Source: Pirellulales bacterium
GTDB lineage: Bacteria > Planctomycetota > Planctomycetia > Pirellulales > Thermoguttaceae
DNA: 12,771 nucleotides
Assembly (NCBI GenBank): GCA_030607895.1
Contig: JAUWJC010000058.1
Location: 1-12,771, forward strand
Direction of reading: 5' to 3'
The position numbers were made by a program, and so were the translations under genes. This document shows positions 1-6,660 of the stretch, in pieces. The first letter of the stretch is position 1. Every line of letters begins with the position of its first letter. Below the pieces are notes generated by a model. The model saw nothing but the letters and a program-made list of their open reading frames with translations. It was not told where the DNA came from and did not search any database.

Positions 1-150
1 AATTGTACCAGCCGACCGGCCAAGCGTCAAATTGGGTGACGGCCGAGAAAATGGCCACGAAGAAGCCTGGAATCCTGGGCGAATCAGGCTGTTTCACCGT
101 CACACGCAGACCGGTAGCGGCGAACCAGCCAGGCAAGCCGACGTTTACGA
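1..150. other. Non-coding flank downstream of the transposase relic
   Basis: No gene can be supported here. The stretch lies just beyond the stop codon of the minus-strand transposase relic and may contain the 3' non-coding end of that insertion sequence, but I could not identify a terminal inverted repeat or a target duplication. The open frame on the plus strand starting at base 3 has no recognisable similarity and no convincing ribosome binding site. Confidence 0.4.
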
Positions 151-773
151 TCACGCAGCACGCGAGTATCGGTGATGCAATCCGCCGACCTGCCGAATGG
201 AGATGACCTCGCCCTGGGACGGCGGTTCCACCTCGCGTGGTGTCGGCGAGTTGCGATCCAGCGATAGATGCGGCCTGGAATTGTGATAGTAGTCGAAGTA
301 GTCCGTAAGGATGCGGTACAGATGCCTTTCGTTCAGCACGATCAGGTGATTCAGACATTCTCGGCGTATTGAGCCGATGACTCGTTCGCAATATGGATTC
401 TGCCAGGGCGAGCGTGGTGCGATCGGGACTTCTTTGATACCCATGCTTTCGACACGCTTCGTGAAGTAGTTGCCGTAGATGCCGTCGCGATCGTGAATGA
501 GAAAACGCGGGGCCTCCTCGTACGGGAAGGCATTGATGATTTGCTGGGCGGTCCATTCGGCGTAGGGATTCGTGGTAACGCTGAAGTGAACCACCTGTCG
601 CCGGTCGTGACGAGTTTGAATCCCATTCGCTGCCATTTGACGACTGTTTCGGGCTGCACGATGGCCAGCGTGGAACGCCAGTTCGGCCAAAGCCTGGAGA
701 GCCATACCCAGAAGACGCGATCGCGTGGACGCAACTTCGGACGTTTGACCGACTGTTTGCTAACGGCAATTTG
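151..773 (-). pseudogene. DDE (rve-type) transposase relic, internally deleted and 5'-truncated
   Basis: This is the relic of an integrase-core transposase from a group common in planctomycetes (IS481/IS3-like; exact family not certain). Read on the minus strand, the N-terminal part is in one frame (about 773 to 612: VSKQSVKRPKLRPRDRVFW through VVKWQRMGFKL). The C-terminal part is in another frame (about 612 to 151: RHDRRQVVHFSVTTNPYAEW onward). It keeps the second catalytic Asp region (DRDGIYG) and the catalytic Glu region (NPYCERVIGSIRREC), and it ends with the family's usual HHRYSRAA tail. The linker and the strand carrying the first catalytic Asp, which intact relatives have between GFKL and HDRR, are missing, roughly 100 residues by my recollection of the family. 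The 5' end is cut at about 773, where a stop codon precedes the homologous QIAV. It cannot be catalytically active. Its 5' truncation point abuts the palindromic element starting near 777. Confidence 0.85.
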
Positions 774-776
774 CTA

Positions 777-1046
777 ACAGCGTCCTAAAGTCTTGAGATT
801 CAGCTTGACAAGACAGAGAAAGAAAAGGCTCCTGCGACCAAGGCGTCCCGGGGAGTACGGGTTCCTCTTCTTTGTTCTCGGCTGGGTCGAATCGCGGGAA
901 ATGCCGTGTTTTTCCGGACTTGAGTGAACAGAGAAGAGGAACCAGTACTCCGCAACTCCATTCGATCTGTCTGTATCTGGGAAGACTGGCATCTCGCACT
1001 CGCTCCCCTCAAGCGAAGGGTAATGTCAAGACTTTGGGACGTTGCC
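777..1046. repeat. Nested palindromic (MITE/REP-like) element
   Basis: About 270 bp bounded by imperfect inverted repeats: 777-801 (core cgtcctaaagtcttga) and 1022-1046 (core tcaagactttgggacg), with about 19 or more of 25 positions complementary. Inside is a second inverted repeat with 25-base arms at 853-877 (starts gagtacgggttcc) and 926-950 (ends ggaaccagtactc), with 23 of 25 positions pairing across a 48-base loop. No codon-like pattern or known protein is visible in either strand. The left edge coincides with the truncated 5' end of the transposase relic, and the right edge abuts a REP-like repeat at 1049. It may be a non-autonomous element or a bipartite REP-type element. It also lies just downstream of the minus-strand gene ending at 1050 and could form its transcript end. 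Confidence 0.6.
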
Positions 1047-1048
1047 AA

Positions 1049-1075
1049 ATTATTGTGTCCCCGGAATATCCCGCG
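1049..1075 (+). repeat. REP-like repeat, copy A (RAYT-associated type)
   Basis: The core attattgtgtccccggaat (1049-1067) followed by atcccgcg matches copy B at 4058-4084 with four mismatches in 27 bases. It also matches copy C at 10153-10171 in the opposite orientation. Copy B directly follows a RAYT coding relic and copy C lies just before one, so this motif is probably the terminal sequence of that transposon family. The minus-strand reading of this copy supplies the last codons (D-I-P-G-T-Q) and the TAA stop of the 804-residue protein. Confidence 0.7.
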
Positions 1076-3464
1076 TTCGGGTGCGCCGGCTGGGTGGGTT
1101 GAAGTCCTGTTGGTCGATGCCCTCGCCGCCGTCGCGGGTAAAGGCTGCCTTGAGCGCGTCGGGGCTGACCGTCCCGCTGATGAACCGCACCGAGCCGTCG
1201 GCAAACCCGGCGTTGAATCCACGCGTCCGCGGCCCCAACAGACCCTTGATCGGGTTCTTGGGGTCGTACTGGAAGTCGTCCGGCTTGGTCCAGACGACGG
1301 CCGATTCGTCGCTCGCCTCGACTGTCATGATGGTGTTCGACGTGCCGTCACGGATATCGCTGAATCCGATCCCCTTCGCGCCGGCAAAGACGGTCTTGTC
1401 GCCGCGGACCGCCAGGTAGTTGGTTTTGCCCGGGCCGGCCTTGCTGCCTGGGGCTTTCAAAGTCTTCGGCATCAGCGGGATGAGTTTCTTGTTGTGTTCG
1501 CTGTCCCAGGGTTCGTCCTGGTGGAATCGCTCGTACAGAGCGTTTTGCTCCAAATAGGGAAGTATCCGCACACGCCAACTCAACAGTGGCTTGCCGTCCT
1601 TGTCAGTCGTGTAGGCGGGTGGGAGCGTCTTGTGCACAGAGTGATAGTTGTGCAGCGACAGCGAGATATGCTTCAGGTTACTCGCCGAACTGACCCTGCG
1701 TGCCGCCCTGCGTGCCGAGCTGAGGGCGGGCAGCAACACGCCCGCCGCTATCGGCACCGCCACGCCGATACTGCCGCCAGGAAGGCTCTGCCGGTTGATC
1801 ACCTCGAAGCCGGAGTCCGTCCGCCGCAGGGCCGCCACGCCGGGACGCAAATGCCGACCGATCGCCGGGGCCGAAGGCAGTATCGAAACGTTTATGTCGA
1901 TCCCTTGCCGCGGCAACTGGCTCATCGCCGACTGCGCAACCATGGGCACCAACGGATAGAGCAACTCGAACAGCCTGGGTGTATTGATGTACGACACGGC
2001 GACCGGCCCGTCGCCCGACTCGAAAAGCTCGGCCACCGTCGGCGCCGTGGCCAACGGTCGGTGCCCGTCCGTGCGCGATAGATACGCCTTGACGTTCTGC
2101 GGCAGCGTGGCGACGATCAACTCGTTCTCCGTCAGGCACCAGGCCGGCGCCAGGGGGAATTTATTCTGCCGGGCGTTGACGAAGTAGACCCGCTGCCCGG
2201 CGAATTCGCACTCCTCGATCCGCGGTCTAAATAGCCCCCGGACAAACCCGACCAGCTTCGACTGGGTTTGGGCCAGCCGGGTATGGTCGTCCACTCGCAC
2301 GACGGCCGTGAGGCCCGTGATTAGCAGCCCGCCCTCGCCGGGCGAGTTGTACACGCACCAGACGTCGCCCAGCGGCGTGAGTAGATCGCCAGGAAGGCTG
2401 ATACCCAGGGCTTCCTCCAGCTCACCGATGTTTTTCAGCATTTCCTTACCGGCCCGCGGCTCCCCTTCCGAAACCACGGAGAGGAACGTTTCGAGGATTC
2501 GGTCGGCGTCGGCGCGAAATGCCAAGGCCACGGTGGCGTCGGCTGGAATGGGCGCCAGGTCGGCCGGCCCGAGCGGCTTGCCGGCGAGCAGACTGATGAG
2601 CCCACTCGGCTCGCCGTCCAGGCCCAACATGCTGCGGCCGACGAAGCCATCTTTGTCCAGGCCGGTTACCGCCGCCAGGGAAGTAACCTGTCCGAAGCCT
2701 GACGCTTCCGCCGCCTTTCGGGCCTGCGGGCCGCCGGCCAGCGGCACGAGCGTATCGAGCAGCGTCTTGATGTTTACGTAGGTGAAGGTTGCCGGCCGCT
2801 GGACGGCCAGCTTCTCGCGCAGTTCGGTCAGCCACCGGGGCGGCCCGGTTCGGGCCCGCTCGAAGATGCCCTCCATCTCGCCTTCGCCAACGCCCACAAT
2901 CAGGTAGCGGCCCTTCACGTTCCAGGTGACGGCCGGCGCGCCGCGGCCCGGGTTGATCTGGAAGCATGACACACCGTCGATCTCCAGCGGCTCAACCTTC
3001 TCCCCCAAGAACGCCTTTTGGTACTTCTCCAACAACTGCTTTGCCAGCGGCGCGTCGTCGTTCAGGCAAATCACCAGACCGCCGCGAACGTCGGGACCGG
3101 TGTGAGACATCTCGGCCCTGGAAACGAACAAGACCCCCGGCCGCGTCGTCAATTTCTTGGCCAAAGGCGCTACGTCGTCGATGATTGCTTGTGCCGCGCC
3201 GCCGCCTTGTCCCCCGGTCCGCTCGCTAAGTCCCTTGTCGAATATGCGGCCGATCTGCGCGAACAACTCCTGTATCTCCGGCTCGGCGAGAAGCTGCTCG
3301 GTCTGGTTCGGGCTGTCGGGGTCCGGTTCGGTGGTACCGGCCCAGGTTGTGTAGAAAACGCACGCCTCGGGCGCCACCCGGGCCATGAGCGGGTCTTCGG
3401 GAGCCGGCGGCACGCCAAGCGGAGCCCCCATCCCGCTAAGCAACATGATAACGATCAATTCCAA
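1050..3464 (-). CDS. Secreted protein with C-terminal DUF1559 domain (804 aa)
   Basis: The product is a large planctomycete-type protein that I infer to be exported. Residues 1-20 are hydrophobic (MELIVIMLLSGMGAPLG) and look like a short signal peptide. Residues 25-560 form a region of unknown function with the family-like block NQTEQLLAEPEIQELF near 53-68. Residues about 576-785 are a DUF1559 domain without its own pilin leader: LLPALSSARRAARR, SNLKHISLSLHNYH, PPAYTTDKDGKPLLSWRV, LPYLEQNALY, DGTSNTIMTVE and FADGSVRFISGTV. The start is uncertain. The TTG at 3464 has no ribosome binding site, and an in-frame ATG at 3446 gives a 798-residue protein. A good AAGGAG (3507-3502) instead precedes an out-of-frame ATG at 3490 that runs only 11 codons, so a one-base frameshift near the 5' end is possible. 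The C-terminus is odd: after GGEGIDQQDF, the tail NPPSRRTRTRDIPGTQ runs into REP-like repeat A, which provides the stop. The function is unknown. A promoter candidate lies at 3563-3591. Confidence 0.85.
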   Translation of the reverse strand: MELIVIMLLSGMGAPLGVPPAPEDPLMARVAPEACVFYTTWAGTTEPDPDSPNQTEQLLAEPEIQELFAQIGRIFDKGLSERTGGQGGGAAQAIIDDVAPLAKKLTTRPGVLFVSRAEMSHTGPDVRGGLVICLNDDAPLAKQLLEKYQKAFLGEKVEPLEIDGVSCFQINPGRGAPAVTWNVKGRYLIVGVGEGEMEGIFERARTGPPRWLTELREKLAVQRPATFTYVNIKTLLDTLVPLAGGPQARKAAEASGFGQVTSLAAVTGLDKDGFVGRSMLGLDGEPSGLISLLAGKPLGPADLAPIPADATVALAFRADADRILETFLSVVSEGEPRAGKEMLKNIGELEEALGISLPGDLLTPLGDVWCVYNSPGEGGLLITGLTAVVRVDDHTRLAQTQSKLVGFVRGLFRPRIEECEFAGQRVYFVNARQNKFPLAPAWCLTENELIVATLPQNVKAYLSRTDGHRPLATAPTVAELFESGDGPVAVSYINTPRLFELLYPLVPMVAQSAMSQLPRQGIDINVSILPSAPAIGRHLRPGVAALRRTDSGFEVINRQSLPGGSIGVAVPIAAGVLLPALSSARRAARRVSSASNLKHISLSLHNYHSVHKTLPPAYTTDKDGKPLLSWRVRILPYLEQNALYERFHQDEPWDSEHNKKLIPLMPKTLKAPGSKAGPGKTNYLAVRGDKTVFAGAKGIGFSDIRDGTSNTIMTVEASDESAVVWTKPDDFQYDPKNPIKGLLGPRTRGFNAGFADGSVRFISGTVSPDALKAAFTRDGGEGIDQQDFNPPSRRTRTRDIPGTQ

Positions 3465-3501
3465 CGGACCGGGAAGACCAAATCCCGCATATATGACCTG
3501 T

Positions 3502-3507
3502 CTCCTT
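3502..3507 (-). promoter_or_regulatory. Strong Shine-Dalgarno before an out-of-frame ATG
   Basis: The minus strand reads AAGGAG here, 11 bases before an ATG at 3490-3488. That ATG opens a frame of only 11 codons, which ends in a TGA overlapping the annotated beginning of the 804-residue gene. Either this is a short leader peptide translationally coupled to the downstream TTG/ATG, or the gene has lost or gained a base close to its start. The site matters because neither in-frame start (3464, 3446) has a comparable ribosome binding site. Confidence 0.45.
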
Positions 3508-3562
3508 GCTGCTCCAAGAACCGGTTACCTCGTCCAAGCCAACGTCCCGTATCATCGCCAAT

Positions 3563-3591
3563 AGAATACCAGAAACCGGCCGCATGGGCAA
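3563..3591 (-). promoter_or_regulatory. Candidate sigma70-type promoter for the 804-residue gene
   Basis: On the minus strand TTGCCC (3591-3586) and TATTCT (3568-3563) are separated by 17 bases, and a TGG before the -10 box gives an extended -10 (TGn). The predicted start near 3556 would leave a leader of about 90 bases before the TTG at 3464. Four of six bases match consensus in each box, so this is plausible but unproven. Confidence 0.4.
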
Positions 3592-3715
3592 ATCAGCCGC
3601 TCGATTTGGGGCACTCAACTGACCATTGACCCTGCGCATGAATCACATGGGCCTGTTTGTAGCGACCGCATTCATGTGGTTTTGTCGGCTTTCGAGGTGT
3701 CGGCATAATGGTGGC

Positions 3716-4059
3716 ATGGCAAGATTGGCGAGAGTGGTGGTTCCAGGCTGCCCGCACCATATCACGCAGCGCGGGAATCGTCGTCACACGGCCAGTTTGG
3801 GACTGGTCCATTTTTCGGCCAATGGACGCATTTTGTGGTCCATCGTTGGCCGAAAACATGGACCTGTCCCCTTCCGTGGCGCCGAAGGGCGAAGTTTCTT
3901 TCCGATCCGGCGGATGAAAAAGAGCAGGAGTTGCTTCGTCGTCACCAACGAACTGGCCGCCCGCTCGGCGGGCAGCGATTCATCGGCAAGCCCAAGAGAA
4001 TCGTCGGCCGCAAGCTACGCCCCCAAAAGCCCGGCCGTCCCCGAACCAATGAAAATTAG
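3716..4059 (+). pseudogene. RAYT (REP-associated tyrosine transposase, Y1_Tnp) relic
   Basis: From the ATG at 3716 the frame reads MARLARVVVPGCPHHITQRG and then NRRHT, the signature N-terminus of planctomycete RAYT proteins, an IS200/IS605-related HUH family. It is preceded by ataatggtggc. Homology stops near 3790. In another frame, from about 3896 to the TAG at 4057, the RAYT C-terminus resumes: FLSDPADEKEQELLRRH, QRTGRPLGGQRFIGKPKR, IVGRKLRPQKPGRPRTNEN. The central part, where intact members carry the HUH (HxH) motif and the catalytic tyrosine, is absent and is replaced by a palindrome (3805-3864). The relic is therefore dead. The TAG stop overlaps REP-like copy B, as expected if that repeat is the right end of the element. 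Confidence 0.8.
3805..3864. repeat. Palindrome replacing the core of the RAYT relic
   Basis: The left arm at 3805-3827 (ggtccatttttcggccaatg then gac) pairs with the right arm at 3838-3864 (gtccatcgttggccgaaaac then atggacc). The arms are 23 and 27 bases, with a 10-base loop and small internal bulges. It sits exactly where RAYT homology is interrupted, so it may be an inserted REP-type palindrome or the scar of a deletion between two such repeats. Its AT-flanked ggacc/ggtcc motif resembles the arms of the large palindrome at 12330-12407, but the two are not the same sequence. Confidence 0.65.
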
Positions 4060-4084
4060 TATTGTGTCCTTGGAATACCCCGCG
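4058..4084 (+). repeat. REP-like repeat, copy B, at the 3' end of the RAYT relic
   Basis: The core agtattgtgtccttggaat (4058-4076) followed by accccgcg is in the same orientation as copy A and shares its longer 27-base form. It begins within the TAG stop of the RAYT relic and so marks the probable right boundary of the original element. Confidence 0.75.
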
Positions 4085-4149
4085 CTGAATCGCTGCAAGA
4101 GCGGCCATTGCCAAGTGGGGCGGCTAATTTTGCCGGCTGCCGCTGTCGT

Positions 4150-4176
4150 AAAGAGCGGCTCTTTTTTGCCTTTTTT
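4150..4176 (+). terminator. Possible rho-independent terminator
   Basis: A small hairpin, AAAGAG-CGG-CTCTTT (4150-4164), runs into a T-rich tail (tttgccttttttg). It lies after the RAYT relic and about 20 bases before the -35 box of the promoter at 4198, so it would insulate the downstream gene cluster from upstream transcription. The stem is short and AT-rich, so confidence is limited. Confidence 0.35.
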
Positions 4177-4197
4177 GCGAATTCTCGAAATGGGCCC

Positions 4198-4225
4198 TTG
4201 ACCAACAGAACGCCAAGCGTATAAT
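4198..4225 (+). promoter_or_regulatory. Strong sigma70-type promoter
   Basis: TTGACC (4198-4203) and a perfect TATAAT (4220-4225) are separated by 16 bases, which makes this the best promoter match in the window. The expected start is near 4232, at the left edge of the Fur-like palindrome. It points toward the PEP-CTERM gene starting at 4594, leaving a leader of about 360 bases. Confidence 0.65.
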
Positions 4226-4232
4226 CAGGACA

Positions 4233-4251
4233 ACTGAGATTGATTCTCAGT
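4233..4251 (+). promoter_or_regulatory. Fur-like operator overlapping the start site
   Basis: The 19-base sequence actgagattgattctcagt is a near-perfect palindrome in which 8 of 9 base pairs match around a central G. Its inner part TGAGATT-G-ATTCTCA fits the 7-1-7 Fur consensus TGATAAT-N-ATTATCA with the common TGAGAAT variant. Being just downstream of the -10 box, bound repressor would block transcription. Fur is the first guess. Other Fur-family regulators such as Zur or PerR, or an unrelated dimeric repressor, are possible. Confidence 0.55.
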
Positions 4252-4593
4252 TTCAGGAGTGAATATCAGGGCCGGCGGCCAAGGACCAGTTAGGTACCAG
4301 CCTCGACCGCCGGCGGTACGGACAACCGCGAATGGTTGCCGCAAGAGGAAGTATAGCTTCACCCGGCGCGGCTGTCAATCATTCGGCGCGCCAAAAGCAC
4401 GTCCTCCTGCGAATCTCTCGCGGTTGCTCCACCACGGGGTCCTGCCCCAGCGTTGCCAAAGCGTCTGATGCGCCCCGGCGGGCTGTGGGTCTTCAGTGAA
4501 AGGAGGGACCGCGTGCGAAGAACAAGTTCGGTTTGAGTGGCGTTGTTTTGTCGTTTTTGGTTTTGTGAATTTCCACTTACAGGAGAAATAAGA
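4252..4593 (+). other. Long untranslated leader, no gene seen
   Basis: About 340 bases separate the operator from the PEP-CTERM start. The open frame from a GTG at 4259 has poorly spaced ribosome-binding sequence and no recognisable similarity. Structure is visible: a perfect 12-base palindrome accgccggcggt (4306-4317), enclosed by gtacc/ggtac, and a hairpin CAACC-GCGAAT-GGTTG (4323-4338). The last 60 bases are T-rich and unstructured, leading to an AGGAGA site. The stretch could be a regulatory 5' leader, a small RNA, or the remains of a lost gene. I match it to no known riboswitch. Confidence 0.4.
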
Positions 4594-6582
4594 ATGAAGT
4601 CTGCAAGATTGCTCGCAGTGGCCTTGTTAGGCAGCGCGCTGGTTATTTTTCTTTCCAGCCCAGCCCATGCAACTACTGTCAACATTTCTGTTTCGGAGGA
4701 CGGTTACACGGCAATGGGTATGAGTTGGTATATGGATAGGGAATACTGCAAAGCGTACGAATACTCTATGCCGGGTTACGATTCTTTTGGCTACACCAAG
4801 TTTGCAATGGACACGGTTGACCCCGCCGTGACTGGCGATTGGGTCAGTTCGGCCAGGCTGAATTTCTACGTTACCGGCCAACAAGGCGCCGGGCTAACTT
4901 CGTACGGGTCAAGCGAGACCGGCCCGATCGAGATCAACGCCTACGCCGACGTGTACACGGCAAATACGACTGTTTCTGGGACGACCGTAGCGACAAACAT
5001 CTACGGCGGTGATCCTACTCCGCATTATGCCTCAGTCGAAATTACGGATATCGCCAAGAGTTGGCTCGACAGCGGCTATGCCAATCACGGGATCAAGATC
5101 GAGAACCCAGTCTACGACGGTAAGGCGTTCTATTGGAACGCCAGCGAGGCAGCCGCCAATCAGCCCTATCTTGAGTTAACCTACGACCCGCCGGGGGGCA
5201 CCATCACCTGCCCAGTGAACGTGGACACTTATGCGGTGCCGATGGGTGGACCTGGATACGGGTATCCGATCAATACCCAGGTTAAATCGATGGCGGACTG
5301 GCTGACCATTCCGGGGCTGGTCGGTTTTGATCTGGAGCCGCTGGATGGATACTCGGGGAGTGACGTGATCTCGGCCGACTTTAAGTTCTACCGGCTTGAC
5401 TCTGACGGCGGCGGGATGAGTCCCGCTACCGCGCCGGCGGGAACGGACTTCACGGCCACGATCCACGCCCTGGATGACAGTGTGACGTTGACGGAAGACC
5501 TCCTTCCCGGCGATCCAGTGCATGGTGTCATTGACCTTGTCAACAGGCCGAACGCATTCGGCTCCGGCTATTCGGCAAGCAACGATACGGGACCCAACAC
5601 CTGGGCCGAGGCGGACATCACGCAGATCGTCAAGGACTGGTTGGATGGGACCTATGCCAATAACGGCATTGAGTTTCAGGATGACACCGGCCCTGCTCCA
5701 GATGATTACGTGTGGTATTGGAATTCTATCCAGGCTGCCGAGAACCATCCTTATCTTGAAGTCACACTCGGAGGAGGCCCCCCCCCGGGGCCCGAACTGA
5801 CGACGACCCCGGCCGACGGCGAAACGCTGGCGTTTGGAAACGTCCGGGTGGGGACCAGCGCCGATGAGGCGCTCACCGCCACCAACAGCGGGGGCGGCAC
5901 GCTTGAGGGGACATTTCCCGCCGCCAGTGGCGACTTCGGCCCCGGCAGCACTTTGGCGTTCATCCTGGACGCGACCGAGAGTGATGATCGCCCGTACACC
6001 TACGCGCCGGGCGAGCGGGGCTCCGACAGCCTGCCGGTGACCATCACCAGCAACGATGGCAATTCTACTGTCACGCTTGACGGCCAGGGGGTCGGGCCCG
6101 TGTATGGCAGCAACCCTGGTGCGGGGTCGACGCTGGACTTAGGGCAGGTCATGCCGGGAGAGAGCACGCAGCTTCTGTTAGACCTGACCAACGATACGTC
6201 GGACCCCGATCTAGGGAACCTAACCAACCTGACGCTGCTTGTGGCGGATATCACGGGTGCGGATGCGGGGTTCTTCTCGCTGCTCGACTTCACTCCCGGG
6301 ACGGTTCTCGAGAAGGATGAACTGCTGTCCTTGCTGCTTGAGTTCAGCGCCCCGGTGGGCACCATCTTGGGGGGCAAGTCTGCTACTTTAACCTTCTTCA
6401 GCGACGAGGGGGCTGCTTTCAGAGGCGACGGCGCGAGCTTCGCCTATGCGCTTCACGGCTCCGTCGGCGAGGTGATCCCCGAGCCGGCCGGTATCGTTCT
6501 GTTCGGTTTGGGTAGCTTAGGGGTTTTGGTGATGCTACGTAGACGCCGCAAGCGGCACTACGTAATGGGTGGCACTATGTAA
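4594..6582 (+). CDS. DNRLRE-type surface protein with PEP-CTERM anchor (662 aa)
   Basis: This is an exported protein for sorting by the PEP-CTERM/exosortase pathway. The ATG at 4594 is chosen because AGGAGA lies nine bases upstream and a signal peptide follows (KSARLLAVALLGSALVIF, cleavage after SPAHA at residue 26). Residues 27-197 and 203-392 are two related beta-rich repeats of DNRLRE type. Both close with the same pattern: ITDIAKSWLDSGYANHGIKI then WNASEAAANQPYLELT, and ITQIVKDWLDGTYANNGIEF then WNSIQAAENHPYLEVT. A PPPGP hinge follows (397-400 region), encoded by nine C residues. Residues 401-503 and 505-622 look like choice-of-anchor D/ASH-like beta-sandwich domains. The end is a PEP-CTERM signal: VIPEPAGIVLFGLGSLGVLV then MLRRRRKR. 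The final codons HYVMGGTM and the stop derive from a tandem repeat. The function is probably structural or adhesive. The Fur-like promoter upstream suggests metal-dependent expression, which is inference. Confidence 0.85.
   Translation: MKSARLLAVALLGSALVIFLSSPAHATTVNISVSEDGYTAMGMSWYMDREYCKAYEYSMPGYDSFGYTKFAMDTVDPAVTGDWVSSARLNFYVTGQQGAGLTSYGSSETGPIEINAYADVYTANTTVSGTTVATNIYGGDPTPHYASVEITDIAKSWLDSGYANHGIKIENPVYDGKAFYWNASEAAANQPYLELTYDPPGGTITCPVNVDTYAVPMGGPGYGYPINTQVKSMADWLTIPGLVGFDLEPLDGYSGSDVISADFKFYRLDSDGGGMSPATAPAGTDFTATIHALDDSVTLTEDLLPGDPVHGVIDLVNRPNAFGSGYSASNDTGPNTWAEADITQIVKDWLDGTYANNGIEFQDDTGPAPDDYVWYWNSIQAAENHPYLEVTLGGGPPPGPELTTTPADGETLAFGNVRVGTSADEALTATNSGGGTLEGTFPAASGDFGPGSTLAFILDATESDDRPYTYAPGERGSDSLPVTITSNDGNSTVTLDGQGVGPVYGSNPGAGSTLDLGQVMPGESTQLLLDLTNDTSDPDLGNLTNLTLLVADITGADAGFFSLLDFTPGTVLEKDELLSLLLEFSAPVGTILGGKSATLTFFSDEGAAFRGDGASFAYALHGSVGEVIPEPAGIVLFGLGSLGVLVMLRRRRKRHYVMGGTM
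5778..5786 (+). repeat. Nine-C homopolymer inside the PEP-CTERM gene
   Basis: A run of nine C followed by four G encodes the PPPG hinge between the DNRLRE repeats and the C-terminal half. Loss of one C would meet a TGA at 5798-5800, giving a product of about 400 residues without the membrane anchor. Gain of one C leads to a TGA about 25 codons later. Tracts of this kind are typical of slippage-prone contingency loci. Confidence 0.6.
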
Positions 6583-6660
6583 TGGGTGGCACGTCCCTGA
6601 GCGTAGCGAAGGGCGTGGTACACACGGAACATGCCCATCACTACGTTCCGGGCGTGCCAC
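6556..6660. repeat. GGGTGGCAC repeat element with nested hairpins
   Basis: Two tandem 17-base units (cactacgtaatgggtgg at 6556-6572 and cactatgtaatgggtgg at 6573-6589, one difference) open the element. They encode the last residues and the TAA stop of the PEP-CTERM protein. An outer stem gtggcacg (6586-6593) pairs perfectly with cgtgccac (6653-6660). Between the arms are a CCCT/AGGG hairpin (near 6595-6613) and a CGGAAC/GTTCCG hairpin (6625-6650). The outer-stem-plus-two-hairpins plan resembles the palindrome at 12330-12407. It may act as a transcript end or attenuator between the PEP-CTERM gene and the next gene. Confidence 0.55.

Noticed and set aside
924..2081. Open frame of 385 codons on the plus strand
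   Set aside because: It is antisense to the DUF1559 end of the 804-residue gene, is Arg/Val/Gly-rich as expected from GC-rich shadow frames, and runs through the palindromic element. The minus-strand gene has clear domain motifs.
4259..4468. Possible 69-residue gene in the leader (GTG start)
   Set aside because: The ribosome-binding sequence is only one or two bases from the start, the peptide has no recognisable features, and the same bases form GC-rich palindromes.
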